From assembly GCA_037178855.1 (NCBI GenBank), contig JASJZC010000007.1, forward strand, positions 3,596,001-3,660,000: a stretch of DNA of 64,000 bases. The letters are read 5' to 3'. The stretch is from Oscheius sp. JU75 (Eukaryota; Nematoda; Chromadorea; Rhabditida; Rhabditidae). Positions within the stretch are counted from its first letter, which is position 1. Each line of letters begins with the position of its first letter. The notes under the pieces were generated by a model. That model did not search any database. It was not told the DNA's origin and saw only the letters and a program-made list of their open reading frames with translations. Shown here piece by piece: positions 27,571-40,145 of the stretch. A program made the translations under genes and the position numbers.

Positions 27571-30033
27571 ATGCTACAGCCATTAATACTCTTCACTGGT
27601 ATAGCTCTCATCAAGGGGAACCTCCTCAATCCGGGGAAAACTAAACAATCCATTGTTTTAGCTAATAAAGCAGTAAGTAGATACCCGTAATTAAAAGAAC
27701 AGTTTTTAGTTTAATTACTTTGGTTACGCTCAATCGGCTCTCAATGGCACAGAAGTACAAGTACAGCTAGATTGTGATCAAATAGATCAGGACTTTTCCG
27801 TTGAGGTAATCTAACAAGCTTAGGTATATTATTTCCAACTTTTTACAGGTTCAGTTTGTTCTGCGGTCATCGCCATGCGACAAGGAATTCTTCGACAGCA
27901 GAAACTCACAGCAACGCTCAAATTTGCTGGTTAGTGAGTTATGTGTGATAGTTAACTTTCTGCTTTCAGCAATTCTACTTCCAAAGCGAAAACAACTACC
28001 CCGCAGGATACGATTACGACAAGATGTTGTGGTACAAATCACCACCGAAAAAGTTCAACTGTGTATGTAGTTAAATGGATATCTTTTATGTTATGTTCCA
28101 GAAAAATCACATCTTCCACTTTGATTTGGCTGAGAAGCCAATGGAAATCCGAAACGTGACTGGAAAGGTATGAATTAGTTTTCGAACAAGTTCATGTTTA
28201 TTTTGAGGATCCCTTTGGTCGTAAGAAGCGAGATGTGTATCCAGGTCTGAATGGAGGAACTCTTGATGGAGGCACCAAAAACTCTCTCACGTATGTTTTC
28301 TAACCAACAGCACAGTAACTGATTTAGATCATGGAAGCCTGCCCAAACAATTCCTCACGATGGAATCTACTTCCTCGTTCTCCAGGTAAGTCATTAATAC
28401 TTTGTTTTCATATTGTTGTTCAGATTACCGTGGTTGACAATCCCGGAGAGAAGCCAAGGAATGTGACGATTTCTGTTGAATGGAGACAGAAGCACGGATA
28501 TCTCAGCGCTATCGACTATCCACTGCTCAGGTAACGATTTAAGTGTGTCCTCTGAATAAGGTTACAGATTCTATATCCTCATGTGCATTTTCTACGGAGC
28601 CATCGCCCTGATTTGGATGTTCTACTGCATCAAGTACTACAAGGACATTCTGAGAATTCAGTACTGGATCGGTAAGCATTCCTTATTTATCGTATTTACA
28701 TTTTGCTTCAGGTGCGGTCATAATCATTGGCATGCTCGAGAAAGCCTTCTTCCTCTCAGAGTACTCCACTATGAATAACACTGGCTATAGTACTGAGGGA
28801 ATTATTGAGCTGGCCGAGCTGGTTTCCTGTGCCAAGAGAACCATGGCTAGAGTACTGGTGATTATCGTCTCGGTTGGATACGGTGTCGTGAAGCCACGGT
28901 TAGGTAATGTGCTCAACCAAGTTGCTGGAGTTGGACTCGTTTACTTTGTCTTCTGTGCGATTGAGTCGCTTTCCCGTGTTTCCAAGGTAAAACTGTGGAA
29001 CACATTGACATATAATTAGAATATTGTAGAATCAAATCGAGGCACAGAAACAGAAACAGTTTGCTGCTCTTCCTCTTGTCATCACTGACATGATTATCTT
29101 CTACTGGATCTACACTTCTTTAGGTTCCACCATCACAACTCTGAGAATTAGAAGAAACGAGGTATTTTGACAGCTTTTTTATTTATCCAAACTCATTCAA
29201 GGTTAAACTGTCCGTCTATCGTCATTTCACCAACACCCTGCTCTTTGCCGCCCTAGCTTCCGTGTTCTACATGATTTGGTCCATCGTCTACCATGTTTTC
29301 CCCTCATGTTTGAAGGAGTGGAAGGGACTGTGAGTTTTAGACTGACATTGAAATATTCTCTGAGCTTTAGTTGGATTGACACTGCATTCTGGCATATTCT
29401 CTTCTGCACCATCCTAATTGTCATCATGTTCTTATGGAGGCCTTCCAACAACAATCAGATATATGCCTTCACACCTCTTTTGGATGATAGCGAAGACGAG
29501 AACGACCAAGGCAAGTTATATGGTCTTTCGCGACGTTTGCTATAACGACAAAATAAACGACGAGCCTAATAGACTTTCAATGCTTTTAATGACATATCCA
29601 TGATCCTAAAGCAATGACACTTTAAAAGCAAAAAAGTACTGCTCTAAGCGAATTGACTCATCTTATTTGAGAATTTTCAAGAAGTACAGTTCAAAAAGGA
29701 AAAGCAACAAACAGCTCAAACTTTTGAATATTCTTCTGAAATTCTTTCTGTTCTAGACGATGATGAACTGTTCAACTCATCTTCTGCCGCTTATGATAAC
29801 ATCACACTTCGGGATCACGGAATCGGTGCCGAGAATCGTCGTCAAAAGGAGAAAGATCGGGAAGATAGAAAACTACAGGTGAGATTTCCGTTCTTTTTTT
29901 TCTATACAATTCATTTCAGGAGGATCTGCGATGGATTGAGGACCATATTCCCGCCTCTCTGACAGACCATCTTATCATAGACGAGGACGAAGAACGCGAA
30001 GCACGAGAGCTCGAAGTCAGCAAGATGCTGTAA
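27571..30033 (+). CDS. tmem-87: TMEM87-type Golgi seven-TM protein (Lung_7-TM_R/GOST family)
   Basis: Fifteen exons give 566 residues (human TMEM87A is of similar size): 27571-27672, 27710-27805, 27849-27929, 27970-28062, 28102-28167, 28208-28290, 28328-28385, 28424-28530, 28568-28671, 28712-28986, 29030-29161, 29202-29329, 29371-29510, 29757-29878, 29920-30033. A signal sequence is followed by a luminal domain with paired Cys and then seven hydrophobic helices, including [12 protein letters not shown] and YGVVKPRLG, which are hallmark TMEM87 segments. The cytosolic tail is acidic. Family members sit in the Golgi and have been linked to retrograde traffic and to ion conductance or mechanosensing. 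The ATG follows a 3' splice site (TTTCAG), 291 bp after the preceding stop, compatible with a downstream operon gene. Intron 29511-29756 has a GC donor (AG|GCAAGT). Confidence 0.93.
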
Positions 30034-30389
30034 CCAACTCTGTGTACCTAAAGGTATCCAATTTGTAGTTACTCTGTATTTTGAGAACTTTTGTTATCTT
30101 GCATGAACAATACGGGAAAATAAGAATGGATGCAATTTTGTTAATAGTTTTTGATGCCTTTTGTTCCCCTGTGAACTGTTTGCTTCCCTTGCTAAAATCT
30201 CCATTACATTGTGTCCATGTGTGATATTGCTCGACTGTCATTTATTGATAATAAAGTCACGTGTAAATTTAGAAAACAGGCGTATGTTTTTATGTTTGTT
30301 GCTCCGGGGCTTTGCTTGTCTTGCTGGGAACGGGGGCCGCGTCGCAGGGGTGTCTGCGCGCAGCGGTCTGCGCACTCAGCTGATTTGCC
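30034..30389. other. TMEM87 3'UTR and short intergenic stretch
   Basis: AATAAA is at 30250-30255. No separate gene is visible; the overlapping open frames at 30161-30489 are in the wrong frame to the downstream start. Confidence 0.6.
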
Positions 30390-33033
30390 ATGGACGAGAC
30401 CTGTTCGCTTGTCTATCGTATTGAGGAGAGGTACTTGGATGAGGAAGAGCCGGCATTGGACGACGATATCATCATCACTACCTTTGTGAGTACCTACTGA
30501 GTCTGTCGAAACTCTTCATTAACTCATTTTACACAAAAACAGCTGTTTCCTCACTTTTCACACCTATACACCAGACTTTGTGAGCATTCTCTTATGGAAT
30601 CCAAAATTATATTGAAACATTATGGTTATTTTTGGTTTTATCCGTCAGCTGTAGTCTGCCAGCTGGTGCAATGCGGCTGTTGTCTCAAGTCAGCTGGAAA
30701 AGAGGGCAATCACAACAAAGAAACAAGTCATTTTTTTCGATCTTAATCGATCTTTTTTGATTGAAATCGAAATTGGCTTATAGCAAGAAGACTTCAGCTT
30801 GCCTAAACACTCTCACGTATCATCTGACCCCGGAATAAACACCTATTCAAAACAAGCAAACGACTTCGGTTTTCGAACCTTTCTCCAAAACATCAGAAAC
30901 AGAAACTCAGGCAGCCTAACCGGACGGATCTCGTGTCTTTTGTCTTAGATCCAGCTTTGCAAGTGTCATTAGCATAGACGACAAAAGAAGAAAGCGCCGC
31001 GGAATGTCATCACCTCAACCTGATGATCGCTGACTGGCAGTATACGGCTTAATGTGTAGACAATTGCACCTTTTCATCATAAAACGACCTCCAGTTAGAT
31101 TTCCGTAATTGCAGAGTAACTCCCCGTGCAAAATTGCCACGTCTGGAGGGCTAGAGCTGATTTGTTTGAACCACACGAAGATCTCCCACATTGGCGATGT
31201 CGACAGATTCAGCAGTCTTGTCGGACATGTTTTGGAGGTAAGCTGTCACCTGGCCATAGATCCTATGGGCATGTCCAGGATGATCCTTTGCGCAAACAAA
31301 ACTTCCGGCCATCGAGACAGGTGCAGTCCATGCAAATGCAAGCAGTTGCGTGTCAAGATGGTCCACAATGGGAAAAGAAGAAGGACGTGATGAATAGAGC
31401 CAATTCATATTTTCGGAGAAAGACACAAGGCTAAATATTTCAGGCAGATCTGGCCTGGAATAACCTGAACGATTGGAAGACTGTTGGCACCATTCTGGCA
31501 CATATGCCGGTCATCCGAGCCCTTAACCTCAGCCATAATCCTTTGGCGCCAGACGAGGTAGATTTTTTTTGGACTTTTACAATCAGAAAGAGGAACGTCT
31601 GTGTACTTTTTGCTTCTTTCAAGGCGCAACCGGTTCCAATGCTAGATTGGCGCTTTTGACAACAGAGAAAAGCAACCCAAGACCAGTTGACAATAACAAT
31701 AGGTTCAATTTTTCAGGAAAACCCGAACCTGCCACTGATTCCGAGTCTGCGAATGCTGGTTCTCAACGGAACTCATCTGTCCTTCTCGCTTTTACGTAAA
31801 ATTCTAGCCAAAATGCCACAACTGACGGAACTGCACTTATCAGAAAACAATGTTGATCTCAGCGACGATTCTTCTCAACCGGTCCATGACAATGTTTCTA
31901 CTGTACATATGAATAGGTGAGCAACTTTTATGCGAATTTCTGTTTTATCCAAATCTCTAGATGTGACCTTAAGCACTGGTCAGACGTAACGCGGGTACTA
32001 CAGCGGTTTCCGAATCGGAAGACAGTGTTCCTCTACGATAATCCAATCAAAGCTGTGAAGCATGAAGCTGCACCCGCTGGATTAGATACGCTCAAGTGTA
32101 TAAACATATCCAAGGTTCGTTGTGTAAAGTCAACCTTTATCTTATCACGAGGGCGACCCCGTGGAAGAGGAAAAAGCATCATGGACGTATGACGGTTTTT
32201 TAGACGGAGGTATCCGACTGGGACAGCATCAACCAGCTCAACTTGCTGCCGGGACTCATAGATCTGCGCATTATGAATGTGCCACTGCTTGACGAATATG
32301 CCGAGGAGGAGAGACACCACCTCATTATTAGTCGTCTGCCCAACTTGTTAGCTCTTAATGGCTCAGTAATTACACCCGACGGACGCGAGACGGCTGAAAG
32401 ATTTTTCATTAGATACTATCAGGTACAGCCAGTACTCTGGAGATGCCAAAAGGTCGATTGTAGGATATTGAGGAGAAGCCGGATCATTACCAAAGACTTT
32501 TGGAGAAACATGGACAGCTCGAGAGGCTGGTGAATATTGATCTCACGCCGAAATACTGTTGTACCGTCAATGTTGTCTGTGAAGAGACGAACTACAAGGC
32601 CCGACTGAACATCAATTTGCAAAAGACTGTCGGTCAATTGATGAAGTAAGTACCTAGGCAATCCACTTGATCTAGATTGGGCACAATCTGTTTTGATAGA
32701 TGCGTCCCGACAAAGGTACTCCAATACCCGTAGTGAACAAACAGATTGCTGCCAAACAGGGGTGGGGTGACATCTTGACATGAATGTCGAGATATAGGTA
32801 TATCAGATCTTTTCAGAAGTCTCGAGAAGCAAGTTGGCATCAAGTACCCAAGAATGAGGATGATGCTCGAAAACGGTGGACCGTTCGTAGATGAATTGCA
32901 ATATCACAACATGTCACTTTTCTCTCTGCGCATTGAAGACAACAACACCTTTATTATACAGGTAGAGTCGACCTCATTGAATAGTCACTGCTGCGCTTGG
33001 TCATTCAATAGGGCTATGTTAATTAGCTGTTAG
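30390..33033 (+). CDS. coel-1: TBCEL / tubulin-folding cofactor E-like protein (coel-1-like)
   Basis: Exons 30390-30485, 31115-31237, 31444-31557, 31717-31916, 31961-32114, 32204-32422, 32464-32645 and 32817-33033 give 434 residues (human TBCEL about 424). It has a leucine-rich-repeat block (HVLEADLAWNNLNDW; LNLSHNPL; LTELHLSENN; DWDSINQLNLLPGL), the characteristic LLDEYAEEERHHLIISRLP and ALNGSVITPDGRETAERFF, and a C-terminal ubiquitin-like domain. Unlike TBCE it lacks a CAP-Gly domain. TBCEL destabilises tubulin and in C. elegans affects microtubules. Introns are large for this window (629 and 206 nt). The end is uncertain: reading through gives ...FIIQVEST, like the VESK end of human TBCEL, but GT at 32962 could splice to 33096 with a stop at 33194. 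AATAAA at 33528-33533. Confidence 0.93.
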
Positions 33034-33194
33034 GGAGCAGCACCTGCTTGTGGCCATTGGCGGCTATTTTGAGACCTTGACAATGTTTTGAATAGCCTTA
33101 TGACCAGGACGATCAAGCACAAACGGCTCTTGTATGCATTGAGAACAGTATTGGAGATGTTTGTCTTCTTCTTCCTCTATATATGAACATCTAG

Positions 33195-33893
33195 GCAATA
33201 AGCAGCAAACTTTTAGAGAGTGGAAATACCGAAGCTACTAAAATGTTTTCAGTCTAAAATTGTACAAACTCGTCGACGGAACAACACAAACTCTCCGGTG
33301 TGAAATAGTTTGATAATCATTTCATGGTCTCTGCTCTACCCGATTTCGTGCTCTTTCGTGTTCCTTTGTCCTGCCAGTCCCCCTCCCGATTCGCTTCATT
33401 TCATGTACAGACACTTTGCATATCGTAGGATCTTCTCATAGTTTTCGCGGTTAGCATACCCCGGTATATGCTTCTAAGGTTGTACATAGGTTGTTGTGTA
33501 TTTTTTTGTTGTTCTCTTTCCTCTGCCAATAAATCTCTCATTTTCAACGTGACGACCACTGCTTTTGTGTGGTTTACGATGCACAAAGCGCATTATCGCT
33601 GTCACTGAGCGGGGATGTGGATGGTACTGTCTGCAAACGAACCATAAAATGACTCATTAAGCTCCTCCAAGGTCGATAGACACAACGAAACAAGTTTATT
33701 TTGGCGGAAGCATGGCACACTTTGAATCGAGTCACGTTATACGGATATATTCTATAGCAGAGAGCTAAATTATCGCCTGACGTTCGGTATGGACATTTTT
33801 TTTTTTGGAGTGGTGCTTCCGTTGCTTTTCTTTGTGGGTGTCTTGGAAGCAGCTGCTGGTGTTGCTGATCCTTTAGTCTCCTTCGTCGTGGCC
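33195..33893. other. 3'UTR of the TBCEL-like gene and convergent intergenic DNA
   Basis: The polyadenylation signal AATAAA at 33528-33533 likely serves the plus-strand gene. The minus ORFs here (33401-33586, 33574-33933) show no motif. A run of ten or more T is at about 33786-33801. Confidence 0.55.
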
Positions 33894-36256
33894 TCACCCT
33901 ATACTTTCTGTTTGCAATACTGCAGCTAAACAAACCTTTGTGATAGTTCGTTCCCTATCCCAGAATTGTCTCAAATGACGGCGAAGCACTTTACCGCAGA
34001 CACTTCGAGGAATCTCAGAAATGAAAAAAACCCCCCCTCTGAGCTCCTTGAATGTCGCTATTTTTCCTAGAAAGCTTTGTTGGCCGCAAAGAGAAACATT
34101 GTACCTGACACCCACTGTCGAACTTCTGCTGAGGCCAGAAGAGGATGGGAGGGAGATTTCACGACAAAGGCAGCGGGAACTTCCCCAGCTACATGATCTT
34201 GTCTTCCGACAACTGCGCAGTCGTCAATTGCAGTATGAGTTCTCAGAACTAGCTCCACTTCCGATGGACATATCTGAATTCAAGTTTTTGAATACGCTAC
34301 CAGCATACCAAAGTTCCTTTGCACTTAATGATATCCTTGATTCTGTCCAAGACGTATACCCTACCGGCTTCGTCGTAGAATGCTGCGTCTCCAGTCCGGA
34401 CGAAACCTCCAGAGTCCAACAGTTCCGAAGTAGCCTTCGGGTTTTTGAAATAAGATGGTAGGACCTAAAGAATAAATGTTCATAGCTGACTCAAATCTGA
34501 ACCTGTGGTCCCATGACTAGAAGTTGTCCTGGCTTTCTTGGTGGACATATCAGCTTGGTTTCCCAGTTGACGATTTTAAATAGCATTCCAGGCAATGGTG
34601 CTCCTACAGTGTCCATCTGCTCGTGTTCATACGGCGCTAATGTACAAAGTCCACCAAGTTCGGTCATTCCATAAGCTGTAACGTTTGTGTGAAAAAAAAA
34701 TATAGAACTGCTCACTTTGACGGAAGTCCTTCAATGCTAGCCGTTCCTTGACCACTGCAGCAAGGTTCACGTCAAGAGGAGCTCCACCGCAAAGAAATGA
34801 TCGAAGATGAGGAACTTTCACATTTTCGGAACAGGAATCGAGAGCAAGAGCCAATACAATCGATGGATTCACGTGGCATACATTGATCTGCAAGGACTGA
34901 AACATATCGAGTTATGCTTACCTGATGATTGGAGAGAACATCAATAATAGATTTAGGACTAGTTTTTGAAGTCATATAGACCGAAGCACCGTTGACAAGA
35001 GCGTAGTAAGCAGAGATGACACCAAAGATATGAGAAATAGAAAGTGGGAGAAGAAAACGTTCTTTTTGAATAAGAGGTCCATAGAGGGGAAGACTCATCT
35101 GCTGGATATTAATGATCATCGACTTGTGAGCTAGCTCTGCTGCCTAAAATTGTTTTGAGACTGTGTACTGCACTATGAAACTTTTGGCAGACCAGTGGTT
35201 CCACTTGTGAAGAATATCAGCATTGGATTAGCACCAGTGTTGCTTAATAGTGGTAGAGTGAGGTTGTTGGTTGGCTCCGATGGCGTTTCCTGTTCATCCA
35301 GTCCGTTTTCCTAAAGTGGAAAGTAAGAAGGCTGTCTGTGCTCACCTTGATCAGTCCGCAGTTTTCAGAAACAGGAGATTTCAAGTCAGCACCAAGCTCT
35401 TCTGGCTCTGAATTCTTCGAGGCTCTGAATTCGACATCATGATAACATCTCCATGCCTCACTCACATCAAAGACGCTGAAGATTGTTCCTTTACCAGGGG
35501 ATTCCTACAAACTCAGAGAACTCAGACTCTACCGCCCCAACTTACTTTCTACGCTTGTCGCTGTTGATCGTCTCAGCTGTTAGGACGTCATCAATCACTC
35601 TGACGTGCTTTATCCTGCCGCCACCTCTCATTTGAGCCTTTCTTCTCACGTCATCGGCCTGAGAACATGATTCTTGTAGCAAACATATAGGTGTTGTCAA
35701 CCTTTTGCATGAACTGAGGCTCAACGATAATGTGGGTGGCTTCACTCAAGTCAACTAGCTGCCAAATTTCATCTGAAAGTACCATAAGTTCCGGTACAGA
35801 ACCTTGTTTACCGACAGTGTTGAAGCCGTTGACAGCCACAGCCGAACATCCGATAAGTGAGCATGCCAAGTGAACAAAAATAGCTTGTCCTTGATACAGT
35901 TCTATTCTCCAAAATACAAAAAAATTACCTGTTGTTCCGGTAACCACCGCTACTCTGCTATGCTGATTAACTTGCAGCTCTTTCAGCCTCGTGGTACACA
36001 TGTCACACCATCCTCGGATCTCAGAAAAACGCCAAGATTTTCCCGTGTCGACATCGGACTAAAGATATTTTGACAGAGAAACACAGCTACTCACTATTGC
36101 CAGATTACTGCCATGAGCTGCAATTTTATTGAAAAAGTAGTCGGTGAAGGAGGCGTAACTGGCTTTATCCCACGTTATTTGAAAGGGATTTTGGACCTCC
36201 ATGTAGGGAGAAGCGCAGCAGTTGGAATGACTATCCGTGGAAGATATTAAATGCAT
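33894..36256 (-). CDS. Acyl-CoA synthetase / 4-coumarate:CoA ligase-like AMP-binding enzyme
   Basis: The protein activates a carboxylic acid with ATP and transfers it to CoA. Seen motifs: the ATP-binding P-loop LIFFTSGTTGLPKAA (about 35150-35240), AYGMTELGGLC (about 34650-34675), the hinge region GFVRTGDAAFYDEAGRVYVL followed by DRIKDIIKCKG (34309-34464), the C-terminal subdomain SEVELVLRTHTAIDDCAVVG (34105-34273), and PRSVCGKVLRR (33894-34066), which carries the catalytic lysine. Resolved 3' exons are 33894-34066, 34105-34273, 34309-34464, 34503-34675, 34716-34887 and 34922-35143; upstream exons run to about 36256. The C-terminus (ESIG) is not a peroxisomal PTS1. Substrate cannot be told; the family match is to animal 4CL-like acs genes. 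The start could be the first ATG (36256) or MEVQNPF at about 36199. Confidence 0.88.
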
Positions 36257-36690
36257 GCCGACAACATCCTGCCATGCAATACTAAATAAATGTCTTCGTT
36301 TTTTCGCGTGCTCCTTCTATCAGGACTAGACCTCTAAGGTAATGCTTTCCGAGTTTTCTGACAGTTGCTCAGTATGACCCCTAATCAGGAGTTGCTGCTA
36401 CGTCTCGTTCAGCTGTGGATAGTCTCGCGCTGCAAATGTTTCATGAGAAAATCCAAATCCACAACCCACATTGATTGTCTTCACATTGACTCCTGGGTTT
36501 CGGAAGAGTTACAAGAATGTGCACAATTAGCAGAGTAACAGCCTATTTTACTTCAAAATCTGTCTAGTTCCAGAGCTCAACCGCCTTCAGCCGCACCCTC
36601 GATTGTGGACTCCATTGTCTATGCAGAAAGCCTTGATAGTCTTCAACCAGAGACACAACCACGCTGGAGATAAGAATAATAGTTTTATTA
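36257..36690. other. Intergenic region between two minus-strand genes
   Basis: No gene is seen. It must contain the upstream region of the acyl-CoA synthetase and the 3' end of the K+ channel gene. Confidence 0.5.
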
Positions 36691-39208
36691 TTAAATATCA
36701 GTCTCTCTATACACAAGACAAGGTATAATCAATGGCTGTCCGCCTTTGTTCGGCACCATTATCCTGTGAATTATATTGCCGCTAACCCGTACATATGCTC
36801 TGTCGGCAGCTGCCGGCTTATCATAGCTCTTGTTTTGTACAATGTAGCCATCTCGTTCAGTTATATCGTCCGGCATTATCTGAAAGAGTACTTGAAATAT
36901 GTAAGTAAAGTTCACCTTGATATTGTGTTCTTTTACCAGTTTGGCTACGTTGGGACTCAGGGGCTCATAAAGAATATTCTTTTGTTGATATTGCAAGTCA
37001 GCTAGGATATAGTCAACTCCCAGCTCCCTGGCTTGTTTTGCATTCAAGACAGCGCCTTTCACTGAAAAGGATGGTCAAATGAGAATAAGATGAGACTTAT
37101 ACCCTGGACAAGTTTTCCGCCAGCAGTTTTGATTACTTCGATACCAGTGTGTTTTAAGATATGTTCTCCTGCTTGTAAACCACTGAAAGCAAAGCAAAAA
37201 GTAATTGAAAATAATTATGAAAACCTGATGACGGCTCCTTTCGCATCCTCCATCTTTGTTCCCAAATAGTGAATTTTCCTAATGTATTCGGTACCCGCTA
37301 AATCAATGCACATAGTGGCTCTGGAAGTCGAATTTGTTGCCAATTGGACTGGGACTCACAAGGACAGACCGAAAATTATATAAGCCATGGTGAAGAACAT
37401 GTATACTTGTTCTGTAGGCACTATATCTCCGAATCCTGAAGCAACGTTTAAACAAAGTAAGCGTAGAACTTGTACCGACGGTAGCCATAGTAATGAAGCA
37501 GAAGTAAAACGCTTCAAAATACGACCATCCTTCCCAAGACTGAAACACTAATACGACTATTCTTACCCAGCTTACTTGGAAAAGGAAACCTCCAATTGCT
37601 GTGTAGGCCAACAGTACAAAAAGGACCATGAAAACAGGTATACGGAGCTCATCGTCGGAAGAGGATTCAGACTCACTATCAATGTCATCCAAGTTCAATG
37701 AACCGGCCTGAGAAACTTTGAATGCTAGCAAAGCTAAGAATCACCTTGGAAGATTGTTCACTTCTTTGTGATTGAGATGTAGACCTGTAGTGATGCGAGA
37801 TCCTTCTCGATTGACGTCGAAGCTGAAGTTTTTTCTTATATTTTTAGCATGATTCTAATTTATAATGTCATCGGCCGTGGACCGTTGTCATTCATAGCCA
37901 ATGTCATCTGATTCGCAATGCATGTCACCGTAGAGGATCAAGGAAGATCCCCCTTGAGGACAGTTAGAAGGCGGCTAGAGGGAACGGAAATTGAAAAGTG
38001 TTAATGGAATCGCGGAAAACTCTCACCGTATAATCTGGCTGTCTTCTTTGAACTAACTGTAATGAGTAATGTGAAACACGCTCAAACAGTTGCAATCACA
38101 CCTACCTTTCGTTTGAATGCTCTGTAGGATCTGTAGAGAAAGCTGAGAAACTCGGAAAGAAATTTTCCAATATCGGCGATGGTAACAAGTAAAAGAGGGA
38201 TCCCAAAAAGAGCAAAAATAATACAGGCCACTCTTCCATGTGTTGTGGCCGGTACAAGGTTTCCATACCCTGGAATATCGAAAAGATATACTTTGGAAAA
38301 CAGTACCAATGGTTGTAATGACTGTTGTTGCAAAGAACACACTATTGGGATATGTCCAAAGTAGACCAGCCTTCTTGGTCCTATTTAACAGATGGTTTTC
38401 GTTGATGAACTGGTTTCTGTAGGAGATAAAAATGTTCTCGACCAAGTGCTCGAAGTATTCCTGATTGATGGAGTTGAATGCTTCTCTGGATATTCTATTA
38501 TCGGTATCCTTAAATGACCAATTTAGTTTGTAAAAGATCATAGCACCTGTGTAATATTCCAAATGTGATCTTGGAATTCGTCTCTCAATCCAAAAATTGT
38601 ACTCAACTCCAGGTTCCGCTTCTAAAAAACTGACGTCCTCTTTCTCATCCCCAAACTTTAAAATCAGCAGAGGCCGTGCAATAGTCTTCTTAGGAAGTTG
38701 TTATCAGAGACCCATTTTTGGACCAGAGGGCTGTTGTTTAGCGAGCACCAAGACCCACCGGAAGTGATGCTATGAGCACCCTTTAATTTCTATTCTGGCG
38801 CCACTTATCAAGAAAAACTAAATGATAACGAACATTTTAGGATTATAGCTCCCTTCTAAGAACTCAAACCAACCTCCAGTTCGTATGGACTTTCAATATA
38901 ATGGAAAAGTGTAGCACCACAGACAAGATATGTAAACAAAAGACAGACGAGACCGACATGAGGAAGAATCCGTTTGGCGTACTGAAGAAATGTACAAAAT
39001 GAAAAAGGTTCCAGTTACAGTTATGTACTTCCTTTCCCGATTTTCCATTTCGGTAATGTCATCGTCGGAAATGGGTGGACCCGAAGCAGTTAAGTCCATC
39101 TCCATGGGAATTTCGTGTAAGGACGAGCTTTCGCTGTCCGAGCCCTAAAAATTATTCGTTTTTAATTGTGTTTTCTCCGTTAACCATGTCGAAGTTATCC
39201 TCGTACAT
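36691..39208 (-). CDS. Two-pore-domain (TWK/K2P) potassium channel
   Basis: The gene encodes a K2P channel subunit with four membrane helices and two pores. Pore 1 reads VITTIG|YGNLVP across an intron near 38277-38315, and pore 2 reads ITMATVG|FGDIVPTEQ across an intron near 37440-37490; both have the K+ selectivity filter (GYG and GFG). TM1 is LVCLLFTYLVCGATLFHYIE near 38900-39000, followed by the extracellular cap with LSTIFGLRDEFQDHIWNIT. The long cytosolic C-terminus includes MCIDLAGTEYIRKIHYLG and an ordered tail ending RETDI, as seen in several nematode TWK channels. Intron 36880-36915 is 36 nt, in frame and stop-free. The start is uncertain: MYEDNFDM at 39208 is used; an upstream exon beginning MFFPIGSLNG (39410) did not join in phase. 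Confidence 0.88.
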
Positions 39209-39410
39209 TTCAAATGTTTTAGTCGAGACTTTGTTGGCTACATCGAATACCCTATAACATCAGGAATAAGTATAGAAAGACAAGTTACTGATCGTTAGAT
39301 AATCAATGACGAATGCTTGAGACAGCTGGTGGGTTGTGTTGAAAATTCTCCTCTAGAGCGGTGGCGGCGGAGCTCGTGGGTCCATTTAAACTACCAATGG
39401 GGAAGAACAT

Positions 39411-40145
39411 GAACACCTGTTCGTATCATGATGAATCAAACAAAAAGATCGGCACAAAACTCCAATTAAACTTGGTTATTTGTTCGTAGTTCGATTGTGG
39501 TTTCTTTACGAGGGAAACAGTCAGCTTTTTATCTTCTCCCAGCGATTACTGGGCGCCCTTAGTGGATTCGTGTCTTTCTTTCGGCAAACTCTTCGTTGAG
39601 AAAACGTCATTTCTCTGTTCTTCACTATTATCTTTTTCCAAGTTACAAGCACAGAATTATCACAAGGCTAGTGTTAACAAGCTAATTAAGCACACGAGAG
39701 GATGCCACCTACCTCATTAAACTAGTACATAGTTGCTGTCGTTGATACCTTCCTGTCCAGATACTTCCCTCTTTAGTATTTACCCCTGAAACATCAGATC
39801 GACACATGATTTCAGTGTTAATCGATTACACGATAAGCTGCCAATAGTGTACATTACCCCGGACAGTCATTTTACCCAAAAGATCGTTTTTGCTTCACTT
39901 GGTTAGAGGGTGTTGAATCACTAGGTAGTTTCATTTATTTTGAGATTTACGTTTTTCTATGTTTTGTCAGAAACCTTCTTGAGCCTTGGGAATACTTTTA
40001 CCGTTATAGCCTCCCAATTAGCATTGTTTTCGGGATTCTGTTATCTTCCAGGTGCCGTTCAACGATTGTCTCTTTCCAAGGTCCGCCTTCTTTTCCGTAT
40101 TCGCAAACTTGCTACTTCTGATACGGTCGAGCTGTCCATCTCATA
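39411..40145. promoter_or_regulatory. Divergent intergenic region, K+ channel and ETS genes
   Basis: No supported coding sequence. The open frame at 39940-40146 abuts the ETS start but has no motif and is probably leader sequence. The region should hold promoters for both divergent genes. Confidence 0.45.

Noticed and set aside
32033-32320. Minus-strand ORF inside the TBCEL-like gene
   Set aside because: Antisense shadow of exons 5 and 6, which match TBCEL closely.
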